The notes under the pieces are model-generated. The model saw only the letters and a list, made by a program, of their open reading frames with translations. It had not been told where the DNA came from and searched no databases. From positions 6,572,001 through 6,636,000 of the forward strand of contig WHVY01000005.1 in NCBI GenBank assembly GCA_022266195.1: a stretch of 64,000 nt of DNA, read 5' to 3'. The DNA comes from Tetranychus cinnabarinus. Taxonomy: Eukaryota; Arthropoda; Arachnida; Trombidiformes; Tetranychidae. This document shows positions 46,146 through 58,091 of this stretch, one piece after another. The position numbers and the translations under genes were made by a program. Every line of letters starts with the position of its first letter. Within the stretch, counting starts at the first letter, position 1.

Positions 46146-48230
46146 ATGGCAGAATCATCATTAAATACCCAGTAAATATTAATTTTTTACTTTTCTCTTT
46201 TATTTTTATTTCATGTTTACATTTTGGTATTTTTCCTCATTTTGTTATCCATAAAAGTTGCTATAGTTTAAGTTGAACTCTCTCTTTCTCTGACCCTCAA
46301 GTTTCTATCTGATTTTTTCTCCATTTCTGCCTGCTAATGCATCAAATTGGAATGTTACAACTCACAATTTTTCTTCTTTCCAAAACACAGGGTTAAAGAT
46401 GAAAATACTCAAAAGCTGGAAACAGAGGCAACTTCTGAAGACTTTGATAAGCCATCATCTTCATTTACTGGATCCTGGTTTTCAAATTTTGTAAATGTTG
46501 CCAAACAAAAGGTAATTTTGAGCTACCAATGTTTAATTGCATTATATGTGGATTGTTTCACATTTATAGGCACGATTATTATTGTTATATTGACCTTTTA
46601 TCGCCGTTATTATCTTATTAGATTTTCACCACAAATCACATGATCATTGTATTGTTTGTTACGTACCTGATGTTATATATACCTTATGAAATTTTTAATG
46701 CGTCAAAATTTTTGTTTAGTATTTCAAAAGATGGAGCTTACAACTTGTTAGACTTTCATAAATAAGCATTCAATTAGCTTTAGATATGATGAATGCTTGG
46801 CTAATAAACAGATGATTACATATTTGCTTACTGATTGAACCAAACAATGACATGTCAAAAAATTCTTCTCATTTTTGGTATTATTTGTGAAACTGAAAGT
46901 GAGCAAGTAGTTGAGTTATCTCAATTTCGTGTGCTTTATTGGATTGACAAAACAGTACGAAGATAGATCTCTTGAAGTGGTGATTTGATTGATTTGTATT
47001 GTTTTGTTCCCTTTCCTTTCCTATTGTCATTTCCAAACAAATCATATGATTTTGGACTAAATCTTCTTTATTTTCTTTCAGTCTTCCAAAACATTGGAAT
47101 TTATGAAGAGAGATTTAACTGAATTTAAAGATACTGTTCAACAAAATACAAGTGCAGCTATCACCACGACAACTTCATATATTGGTGATACCATTTCATC
47201 ATTAAATAATATCAAGGATGAGACAACAGACGTGGAAGAAACTGAGGATGCTGAAGCTGAACCAGAAACAACGAGTGAAAGCAAAGAATTAATACCATCA
47301 CCGACACATAACAAAAATCAAAAGGAGCAAGATATTATTCATTATCTGAGTAACAAAGCAAAGCATTTATTGTCAAGTATTGTTGATGTTATGATTCCTC
47401 ATGAGTATGAGGATGATGATGATATTTGCTTTGTCAAAGGAAACAGGATTGTCTCCATTGAAAGAGGAAGATGGGACCTGTTGATGAAAACAATTCAATC
47501 AGATCCTCAAACCTATTGCCATGAACCTGAAGGTCCTCCAGAAGATTATGAAAATTGGCTAGCATCCTTTAACCTTATTGACCATGATTACAGAGTTCAA
47601 CAATTACTTTCAATGGAAGACGGAGCAGTTAAAAGCTTCTATGATAGATTGGTTCCTCATTCAATCACCCCAGATGAATTTTGGCATCGTTATTTCTACA
47701 AAGTTCACCAATTGAAACAAGTTGAATTCCAACGGTTAGCAGCAAAAGCTGAAGAAATAGAAAGGCAAGAAAAAGCCCAGGAAGAAGCTGAAAAAGAATC
47801 AATGACTAACAATAAAGAGACTATAAAACCTCCCGGATCTGTACCCAGCAGAAGTAATAGTAGTTCCAATTTGGACAAGAAGTCAAGTTCAGTTGCCGAA
47901 ACGGAAGAAAAAACACTCTCTACACCCAATACAGTCAATAATTCAATGATTGGCTCAACATCAATGACAAGCTCGACTGAAGGGTTGATTGAAAGTAACA
48001 TAACTGTTGGAGGACTTGACACAGGTAAAATTACTAGTGGTGGAGGGTCACCATCATCTGATTCAGCAAAACAGTCCGACGGATCGGAAGAATGGGTAAA
48101 AACTGAGTTGATGGACGACATAGTGATTGAAGCAATGAAAAAGCTGGACACCAAATTGACTGATAAACCTAACTCTAAAGTAAAGGATGATGATGATGAT
48201 GACATGTTATACGACTGGGACTCGAGTTAA
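46146..48230 (+). CDS. BSDC1: BSD domain-containing protein 1-like
   Basis: Exons 46146-46171, 46391-46511, 47082-48230; 431 residues, close to the human length of about 430. N-terminal SWFSNFVNVAKQK and EFMKRDLTEFKDTVQ match the BSDC1 start, which forms an amphipathic coil. The BSD domain at about 205-260 contains the aromatic signature FWHRYFYKVHQL. A Lys/Glu-rich coil follows, then a Ser/Thr-rich disordered tail ending in an acidic DDDDDMLYDWDSS motif like the DWEDWE end of animal BSDC1. Cellular role poorly defined in the family. The first exon is very short (26 nt) and is assigned from the frame and donor. Confidence 0.88.
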
Positions 48231-49294
48231 AGGTTGAAAACCAATCATGATCAAAAAGGAAAGAATCAAAAAAAAGACAAGGCTATCAAATGAACGGTGA
48301 ATCGCTGATTTTTTGGCTTACAAATATAAAATATATAAATAATTATCAATATATTTCCGCAGTTTAATTTCTCCAATTTTGTTTCTCCAGCTGTTAACGT
48401 TCAAGAAAATATAATTATTGTTTTATTTCAATGTCAAGTTAAACAAAAACACCAAACTTTTATTTCTGCTCGGCTTTTTTAATTAATTTTCTGTATTAAG
48501 GGGCCAATTGTCTTTGCTCTTTTTACTTTAATTTCTTATGTAAATGTGTACCATATATATTCACAAATACACAGGCATATAAAACAAAAACTAAAAAATA
48601 TAATGTAACAATTAACGTTAGTTATAAATGTATACTTTTCAAATACTTTTAAATGAACTATCTGACTAAATTACTGTCCCAAGAAACCCTGACAGTTTAA
48701 TTAATGCAAATGAATCGGCAAAAGAACATGTAATCGTCCGAGCATTAGATTTGCGTCCATAATCAATGCTAATTATAAATACAGAGAGATGCATGTTCAT
48801 ATGTATCTAAATTTGATTTGATATATAATTAAAAACAGAATAAACTCAGCTTTTATCTATTTGCTTTCATGATTGTATAACATAACAAGTTAAAAAAAAC
48901 CTGCAACTGATAATAATCACGTAAACAATAACATGATAAGAATTTAATAGTTATGAGATTAGAGATTGAATGTTCTGCAAGTTCATAGCATTCTAATTGA
49001 GGTAATGTAAAAATATCATTTCGATAAGTAATTTAATCGATTGACTCTTAAAATAATAAACATATTTGATAGGTTAATTGATTACTTATCTAAAGTATAA
49101 GTTTCCCTGAATTGGTCTAGAAAACATCCGATATGATAACATTTCTTACTAAGCAACAATTTAAGAGAGAGCGAGAGAAGTGGTAAAATAACGAAAAGTC
49201 ATTCAGTAAATAACACAAAAACCATCAATTAACTGCATATTTACTTGTTTCGTGCATTTTCCAGGAGTCACCATTGAAAAAGTAAAACTTAATC
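48231..49294. other. Intergenic, no gene seen
   Basis: AT-rich 3' region of the BSDC1-like gene and 5' flank of the dioxygenase gene. No repeat or motif recognised. Confidence 0.55.
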
Positions 49295-51095
49295 ATGGTT
49301 AAAAGTGAATTCGAAAATTTAAAGGTAAGAAAAGTATCAACTTATTTTCAGTAGCAATTGATGAGTGATTTTCTTGTTAGTATTTACATGGCTTGGCCAA
49401 TGAACTGTCATCGGAAGATCCAAGATGTCCAGAAGCTTTGCCATACGGTCAGGTAAGTTTGTTTTCAATACAATTGTAGTCAGAGTTAAGTTAATTTTTA
49501 TGTGCCCCATATTTAGTTAGTAGAGATAAGAAAAAACAATGTAATAGAAAAATGGACTAAATAAAGTTCGATCTTATTGGTACTTTTATCTAATGTTAGA
49601 GAAAAAAATGTTAACTTAACGCCGACCACTATTGTAATGTTTGGTTAATGACTAACTGATAAACTGTTGTTTATTTTAACAGAATAATCCACAAAAATGT
49701 AAATATGGCTTGTATGCTGAGCAAATCTCTGGCACAGCATTTACCGTGAGTCGTGAATTCAATCGAAGAAGGTAAGACTCTCTAAGGGCAATAGTTAGTG
49801 TGTCAATGATGCCTAATTGGATTTATTATCGTTACTAGTTGGTTCTACCGGATCCGTCCCTCAGTCACTCATCGTCCTTTCCGTCGAATCCAAACAACTC
49901 ATATTAGCAATGATTGGTCATCGTGTCCACCCAATCCAAATCAGCTCAGATGGTCACCTTTTAATGTCCCTGATTCCAAAGGGATTGATTTTGTTGATGG
50001 CATTCATACAATTGCTGGAGCTGGTGATCCTGTGGCTCGATCGGGTTTAGCCATTTATATTTATGGATGTGACAAATCAATGGAAAATAAGTGCTTTTAT
50101 AACTCAGATGGTGATCTGTTGATAGTTCCTGAAAAAGAAACACTCTACATTACCACTGAATTTGGTAAATTGGTTGTTGCTCCATTAGAAATCTGTTTGA
50201 TTCCAATGGGAATCAAGTTTTCGGTTGCTGTAACTGGACCAGCTCGAGGTTACATCTTAGAAGTTTTCGATGGTCACTTTACGCTTCCTCCTTTGGGTCC
50301 CATTGGTGCCAATGGTCTAGCAAACGCTCGTGATTTTCAAATTCCAACCGCCTTCTATCAAGATATTGATACACCTAATTATAAGATTATCAATAAATAT
50401 CAAGGAGCTATTTTTGAAGCAACTCAAGACCATTCACCTTTTGATGTTGTAGCTTGGAGAGGAAATTATCATCCATCTAAATACGATCTAACATTATTCA
50501 CAGTCATCAATACGGTCTCATTTGATCATCCGGTAAGAGATGAGGATATTAAGATGAAGTTGACGTCACTTATTTACCAATATTAATGCTTTAATACAGG
50601 ATCCATCAATTTTCACTGTTCTAACATGCCCATCAACAAAGCCTGGTGTTGCTATAGCTGATTTTGTCATTTTTCCGCCTCGATGGGGAGTTGCTGATAA
50701 CACTTTCCGTCCACCGTATTACCATAGAAATTGTATGAGTGAATTTATGGGCTTAATAAAGGGTAGTTATGAAGCGAAGGAAGATGGATTCCGTCCTGGT
50801 GGAGCAAGTCTTCATAGTATGATGACTCCACACGGTCCTGATCATGATTGTTTTGAAAAGGCGTCGAATAGTGATTTGAAGCCAGTCAGAGTTGCTGATG
50901 GTACAATGGTAATCTTGAAAGAGCTTTTGACCAATGAATATATTAAAATGACATCTTCTCTTTTTACAGGCTTTCATGTTTGAATCTTCATTGAGTCTTG
51001 TGGTTACTCAGTGGGCTCAAACTGTACCAGAGTTGGATCATAACTACTTCAAATGTTGGCAGCCTTTGAGAAAACACTTCACCGGGAAGAAATGA
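49295..51095 (+). CDS. HGD: Homogentisate 1,2-dioxygenase
   Basis: Six exons: 49295-49324, 49381-49452, 49683-49771, 49839-50532, 50600-50908, 50970-51095; 439 residues (human 445). It opens the ring of homogentisate to maleylacetoacetate in tyrosine breakdown, using Fe(II). The iron ligands are His337 and Glu343 in RPPYYHRNCMSEFMG and His373 in TPHGPD, offset by two from human. The start region YLHGLANELSSEDPRCPEAL is typical. Convergent with RBM8A. No sign of damage. Confidence 0.97.
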
Positions 51096-51473
51096 GAAGA
51101 GAAATGATAATGTCAGCGATAAAAAATGAATGAGAAATTGCAATAGAGAAAACTATTAAAATCTGTAAGAAAGCGCCTTGATGAAAAATTGATTTGGTAT
51201 CATTAAATCAATCAAAGATGCAATCAGTGATGATTTATCGAAGAAATCATCCATCGAAAAAATTGTTTTCACAATTAATACTAAATGTATCTTGAGATAT
51301 AAAACCTAAAGTTTTTTCATTAAACGATTTCAGTTTCAAATTTACTCAAAGATTCATTATTTATTAACAAAATTTTTGTGAGCTTATGATGAATCTCATA
51401 GCTTGATAGGAATGGAACAATCATTGTTAGAAGATGCTCTCTGATGACAAAAGGATGGCAGTTGTGTTTAAAT

Positions 51474-52216
51474 TTAATGTCGAGATCGACGGTGCTTATT
51501 CTTAAGAGGTCCTTTGATGAAAGCCCAGTCAACTGCGATTGTTTGACCAAGTATAGTAGATCCATTCAAATTTTCGAGCGCACTGCTAGCTGATTTAAAT
51601 GATTCGTATTCAACTAGCGCATATCCTTTAAGAAAACCAGTTCGTCTGTCCAGATTCAAGTGTAAATTTTTTATTTCTCCATAATCTCGAAATTTGTCGT
51701 GAACATCTTCTTCTTGAGCTTCTTCATGAACTCCAGTTACAAAAAGAATCCATCCTTCGACAGCTGATAGAATCAAAATAAATAAATCAGATTAGGTATC
51801 TACAATACGAGATAGACGAGCAAATACAATTAAACGAAGAGTATTACTTACATCTTTGCGGCCCTTGTTCATTATTATCTCCGGATTCCATAGCCTCATA
51901 CTCTCTAATATCTTCCCGGGCAGTTCCATCTAAAGAAACGATACATGATCAAGATATAAAAATTCATCTTTTTAACACTATCTGAAAACATACCTGGACC
52001 AAATCCTCTTCCCTTCTTCCTTTTAACCTTTTCTTTTAGCTTGACAACATTCTCTGAAATCGAGGAAATAGACAAAATTAGGGTTCATTAGACAAGTTGA
52101 GATAAAATGTTTGTAAATAAAGCAAATAACTTACCATCACCATCATCATCTTCTTGGTGTATCTCAGGAAATTCACTGGCTTCGCCTTCGTTCAGTACAA
52201 TTTCGTCATTCATCAT
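51474..52216 (-). CDS. RBM8A: RNA-binding protein 8A (Y14/tsunagi), exon junction complex
   Basis: Exons 52135-52216, 51994-52053, 51852-51929, 51474-51763; 169 residues (human 174). Acidic N-terminus, basic KRKKGRGFGP segment, then one RRM at about 75-155 with WILFVTGVHEEAQEEDV (RNP2) and KGYALVEYE (RNP1), and an RS-like basic tail ending RRSRH. With Mago it forms the exon junction complex core, acting in mRNA localisation and decay. It ends 379 bp from the convergent dioxygenase gene. Confidence 0.96.
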
Positions 52217-54287
52217 GGTTACAGACAAATCGAAACAAGATTCAAAAATTCAAACCAAAATAAAATCAAAACAGCAGCATGAAACGCTAGAAAACAAAGA
52301 TTTTGAGCAGTCAAAGAGCGCCATCTGTTGAATTGTTTCAGCAAACTTGAAAACTCGATCTTTGGCTGCTGATTCGAAATCATTTCATGAACTTTATTAA
52401 TAGTTGATCTTTTGACACACTAACTCACACAAATTAATTAATGAGCCATATTCCGATTGTGACAAAGACTGTGGCAGGATCGTGGAATTTGACTCGAATT
52501 TAGAGACTTTAATATCAGAATTTGAGAACTGAATGAATAATTTTGACACGAATATTTCTTTTTGAATTGTTTTACCTTTTATTCATTTTCCATTGGCATT
52601 TATAATTTGTTAATGTTTTTCTCTACAATTTGATTTACATGACTTATAAAAAACAAAGTAAGATATCCTTATAATATCGACATTAGAAGAGAAACAATTT
52701 GAACAAAAACAATTAAATTTACTTTAAGATTGGTATAGATGGTATTTTTTCACTAGTTATGATTTGGTACTCAAATATTAGAATAGAAACAGAAAAGATA
52801 AAAAAGAGGAAACAAAAGTTTGATTGAGACAAGCAAAAAGGGTTTGAATCGGATTCAAAACATTTGAACTTGACTTAGATCATGCGAAAGATCGACTGAT
52901 TGTTTGTAGTTTGCAATAGTTGTACAAATAAAGAGGCAAAACATCCAATGAGGCGACAGAAAGGTAGATTGGATAGAAAGTCAGAAATTCAAGAGAGAAA
53001 GAAAGAAAGGAAAAAAGAAGATAATCTAAGGAAGAGGAGAGAGAAGTAGAGTGAGAAGGAAAAAATCAGTTACAGAAGTGGATCATTAACGCTACCATGA
53101 AAATGGTGGTAAGCATTTAGATGGCCAGAAGAGACGAAAGAGAAGAGAAAATCAATTAGATGAATTAATTGAAAATCAGCTTCCTTTCCTTGTTAAACAC
53201 AATGTTGGTCACAAACACTGTTTAAAGTTGTTGTCACTGAGTTGGGCCATGTTGTTATGTTGTTGTGTTGATGAAATTGCTGGTGATGTCGATGAATATG
53301 TTGATGTTCATGATGAATTGATGTGCATTTAGACAGGTTGGAAGAGACAAAAGGGGATAAAATTAAAGAGAAATGGCGAGGATAAATTGGGATTACAGTT
53401 AAATGTAGGTTGTTCAAGGTGTACAAAGGTATTACAAGTAAATTTGATGTTATCGACTTGTTTGATTTTTTAAAGGTTAATTTATATTCATTGGTAACAA
53501 AACAATAAATTTAGGTTCTTCTTTAGTCATTCTCTTTTTTTTGTTTGGTTGTAAACAGTAATAACTAATTTAGTTAATATATTTATATGTATATTGGTTT
53601 GGTTATATGTAAAGTTGTATGTACAATAGGCAGCAATGCTTGAAGCAAAGCGATTTTGTTTTTTTTTAATTTGTTTATCATGTGTTAATTGCGTTTGTTT
53701 CAAGAGAAAAAATTAATTTAAGAGAAAAGGAAAGATTGCAAAAAACACCTTTTCATTGACTTTTCTCGAGACAATTTGACAAGATTACCATGCAGAGCAA
53801 TAAGAGGACCACATGTTATACACTTTTGTACACATTATGGTTAATATTGTATATTTAAAGGGTATGACAGCGGAGAGTGCACTATATTACAAATTAACCA
53901 CTCATCTTTTGGTTTGGCTTTACATTAATTTAGATCTAGATTTCGTAGTTGAACTTGTTGTTTCTTTATGACGTTAATGTGTAATCGTTTCCCTTTCATA
54001 CCCATGACTTGACTTTACTTGACTTGACTTGACTTTTCGACTATAAATTGATAAAGGATAGAATTCATGAACCATGTAAATATATATATACATATAATTT
54101 TATGCATGTGGATATTTATAAATTAGTTGTGTTCTATCTTGCGAAGTATTCCTATTAGATCAACAATTAACCATTTTTGGATGTTGCTTTTTGGTTGTTG
54201 TTAGCTAATAATTGACTTTCATGAATACTTGAAGAAAATAAGAATAAACAGAAAATTTTGAGTTTCAGGTTTAACTAAATCAACTCA
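52217..54287. other. Long region without CDS, probably 3' UTR of the zinc-finger gene
   Basis: No coding sequence recognised. It follows the stop of the zinc-finger gene on minus and includes purine-rich runs (52980-53060) and a short TTGAC tandem repeat at about 54006-54035. The 5' flank of RBM8A occupies the left end. Confidence 0.5.
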
Positions 54288-56223
54288 TCATTTCCGAGAT
54301 ATCTTAATTTTCTTCAAGTTATCACTTGGTTTAATTTTGTAACCCTGCATGAGGCATCTTTTAGCAATACACTTCTTCTTCAGTGTGTTTCCTCCACCAA
54401 ATTTAGGTTTATCTAGACAATAATGACATTTTCCACAATCCTCAGCCAAACAGCCACTACATGCTCGGCATCCAGCTACTTTACGTCCTGGATTGGTCCC
54501 ATTAGAAGCATTTGATTTCTTTGGGGTCGGTGTCGATGATACAGACGCAGTTGAGTCAACTGAACCTTTAGGTGAATTGCGATTGCCATTGGTATTGTTG
54601 ATTACACTGTTATTCCCCTTCATCACAGTCGGTGAATTCAATTTATCGTCTTTACTAAGAGGTGATGACTTACTCTTGCCATCAGAGACCTCATTTAGAT
54701 TTGGACTGGCCAATAATGAAGATTCTTTCTTATTGGCTTCTTTAGATGTTCTAAGAGCTGTAGCTGGTGGTGGAGATTCCTGAGAATCTGAAGGTAAAGA
54801 CCCTCCTCCAGGACCCATGCGTTTCAATGGCTTATTAGCGTTAACTATTTTCATTCTTTTATCGTCAATAACATATGTTCGGATGCAAGCTTGTAAAAGG
54901 CATGCTTTGCACCTAGGAGATTGGGCCAATGGACAAGTACCTAATTATAGGAAGAATGATAAAAAAATGTAAAGATTAGTAAACGATAATCGAAATGGTT
55001 TAATTCATTGTTAATTTTTTCATTGCTCCTTGAAATCTAGATGGATTAAATCAAAACATATGGTTATGTAAGATTAAGAAACCATTGTAAATAAATAAGT
55101 GATTTAAAATTACAATTTTTTAAAGATTAAAGAACGATATTTTGACAATTGATTTTCAGTAATTATGTTACAATAATAATTATATGACATAATGATGAAA
55201 TGAGCTAAAATATAGCAACCACTATAAAGGATACTAAATGAAAGGATAAAAAGATAGGAAAAGAGAGAAAGATAGAGCGAAAGAGCGAAAAAGATAAATG
55301 AAATTACCCAAGTTAGGACAATAATAGCGACGAGGCTTCATGAGGAAACGACCAAAAAATTTGGCACAGCCCATACAGGTAAACTGTCCATATCTTCGTT
55401 GGACGCTGGCGTAAAATTTGGTAATATTACAGACGGCACATGTAACATAACCTCCTCTGGATGAGCTAGTTCCATTAGCTAAGGGGAGGAGAAAGCAAAA
55501 AATAACGGTAAGTATACTGATAGATAGGAATTGTCAAGGAGTTTAAAGCGAACAGAAAAAATTGAGCTCGCAGGCCTAATAAAGAAAGAAAGTAAAGGAT
55601 AATTTGGACGAAAGAAAGAGAAAGTAAAAATTTCACTTACATTCAGTCTTTGATTTTTTGGAGGTAGGTTCAGTTTGAAAGGTTTGAGACAAAAATTGGG
55701 TTGGATCAAGATCATCAAAATTTCCAATAAAACCAGAGGTATAGTCGTAATTGTTAATGTTATTATGGTTAAATAGAAAAGGCAATTCTTGCGATGTAAA
55801 AGAATAATCCTCAGCTTCGTCCGATTGATTACCATCACCGTTCATCGTTAAGGCTAAAGGAGCAGATACCTTTGAACCTTCCTTATTGGGTGGTGATAGT
55901 GTTGTTGTTGTAGTGGATGCAGAGGCTGATGATAATGATGAAGGTTCAGCAATTTCTTCTCCGATATGTTTTATGCGATAATGTTTTTGAGCCTCAGCAA
56001 TAGATTCAACCACATTTGCACAGATCATACAACGGTAAACCATCTCAGCAACAATTATACCATTAGAGTCACAAATTAAGGATCGACATCCTTCACGATC
56101 GTCTTGAGTTTCCTCGATCATTTCGTCATCTGACTTACCATTCACTTCTATTGAAGGTATCGCTGAAGGAAAATCACTAGCTTCTACACCTTGATTATGT
56201 ATAATTTCATCATTCATCATCAT
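54288..56223 (-). CDS. Multi-zinc-finger protein with CXXC domain
   Basis: Exons 55641-56223, 55308-55478, 54288-54940; 468 residues. A C2H2-like finger at 65-86 (YRCMICAN, H81/H86), an acidic linker, a cysteine-rich module at about 208-272 spanning exons 2 and 3 (CAVC, CMGC, CPLAQSPRCKAC), a Ser/Asn-rich disordered stretch, then a CXXC-type finger at about 404-447 (CRACSGC, CGKCHYC, KKKC) and a basic tail. CXXC fingers bind unmethylated CpG, so a nuclear chromatin role is likely. I cannot name an ortholog. The triple-Met start MMMNDE is the first ATG of the frame. Confidence 0.85.
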
Positions 56224-58091
56224 TAATACTTAACCAAAGTGAAATATGGATTTTAAATAAAAATTTTTAACAAAAAGGTGTTTTTAACAAAAAAAAGTAA
56301 GACAAGAAAAATGAAAAAACCAACAAATTTACAGTAAAACTGTAGACCTAAAACAGACAGTAAAGAGAGAGACTAAATTCACGACAAGCCAAGAGAGAAA
56401 CCGTTACCCTAGATACTGGTTTTTGTAGGATAACCATTACTTTCGCAGTGGCCCGGTTAGTTTAAATGTTTACTTTTTCCTTGAAAGCGAAAGTGGATAT
56501 TACTGCCATCTACTGCCTTACATTAATTCCATTCACATTGACCTCAATCTGTAAGAGTAAATTTTACCAAATTTTTGTTTGGGTTGATCTTTTTTTCTTG
56601 TTTAACAGCTTTTTTCTCTTAAATTACTTTAATTATTTGCGTTGCCAGTAAAGCAACAACTGGAGATAATTTTCTCATGACAGATTCTGATGATTGTATG
56701 AAACAATGAGCAGTCATGTCTACTCTTTAAAGACCAAAGGTTAACCCTTTTGAAACAAGTTGAAGATTGTTGGAGATTTTTAATTGTCACTGTTAATTTA
56801 GATAAATACTGAGATATTGAGATATCAAACAACCAAAGAGTAGCAATTGTGGATGGATTAGTCTTGACCATTTAAGATGAATTTATGATTAATGAATTAA
56901 TAGTTGAAATAAGATTAAAAACACTGCAATTGAAGTTAAAAAGCGCAACTTGAAAAAGAAACTCTAAGAAGTTGATAAAACATCCGCTAGGCTTTAACTT
57001 TACTTTAAGACAAAAGATGGCAATAGTGTCTCTAACATATGAACTTGAGGTTTCTTCTGTTAGTCCATTGAACTTGTGTAATATTGGATGTTAATTGTTG
57101 CTTATGATTTTGCCATCAATTATCCTGATTGTGAACAGTCAATTTTATTGATTAACCTGGCTGATCAATCCAGTAAGTACCATGAAATATTCCTATCAAC
57201 CTCATAATTCCCTAATGACTTTAACCTTTGTTTATCCCTACTGTTCCCTGTCTTTGTTACCTTTCAATTTCAAGTTAACAATTGATTGCTTTTTATCATA
57301 TTTTCTTGTGCTTCTCTTCGGCAAATCAATTCCAATCTAATCTTTAATGAACCTTTTTACTTTTGATTTCCTTCTCAATGTAATATTCATCTTTAATCGA
57401 TCCTAATAATATATCATTGTTGTCTTTATTACCATTAAGTAATACTCCAAACCAATGATTATGACAAGCTTATTAACAGAAAACACGAAACACTGAATTC
57501 TCAATGGAATGAACAATTCTAAAACTAATTCTTTCTCAATTTTTCATCCCTTTTAGCCACCCATTATCATCATAATAATCATGGCCATCATCCTCACCAT
57601 GGAGAGAGTATTCATCAAACTGTTTCAATCTACAAAGCAACCAAAAGCAACTGCAAATCATTTCAAAGCAACCAAAAATTGTAAATCATTATTGGCAAAA
57701 TTTTATCCATTACGCTAAACCAACCACCCAAAGGAAAGGATAATAATGACGACAACAATTATCTTACAACTTTTTATTTTAAATTTGTTTTGCATAGAAA
57801 AAAAGAGATTTTTTCTTTTTTCAAAATGTTCTGTACAATGATAAAAGTAGCGTTTCTTCACTACTTTAGTCAATCGATTGAGTTTCCAAAAAAAACAGTG
57901 ATTTACAATTATTTACAGAGCTCATTTTAAATACATTATTACAAGGTTTGTCTTTTGTTTCCTATTCACATAAGTCATTGAAATTTTAAGGTGCAAATTT
58001 AAATTGACGATTTTCTTTTAATTTTGTTAATTTATTGCCTAGATGTTCATTGTTGGTTCATTGTTGGTTGCATCCATTGAAAAAGATCTCG
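56224..58091. other. Intergenic, no gene seen
   Basis: Upstream region of the zinc-finger gene and 3' flank of the semaphorin-like gene. Short frames at 56466-56871 show no motif. Confidence 0.5.

Noticed and set aside
47705..48205. 166-codon minus-strand frame rich in Ser
   Set aside because: Antisense of the Ser/Asp-rich tail of the BSDC1-like gene.
54493..54783. Plus-strand frame opposite the zinc-finger gene
   Set aside because: Antisense of the low-complexity linker in exon 3.
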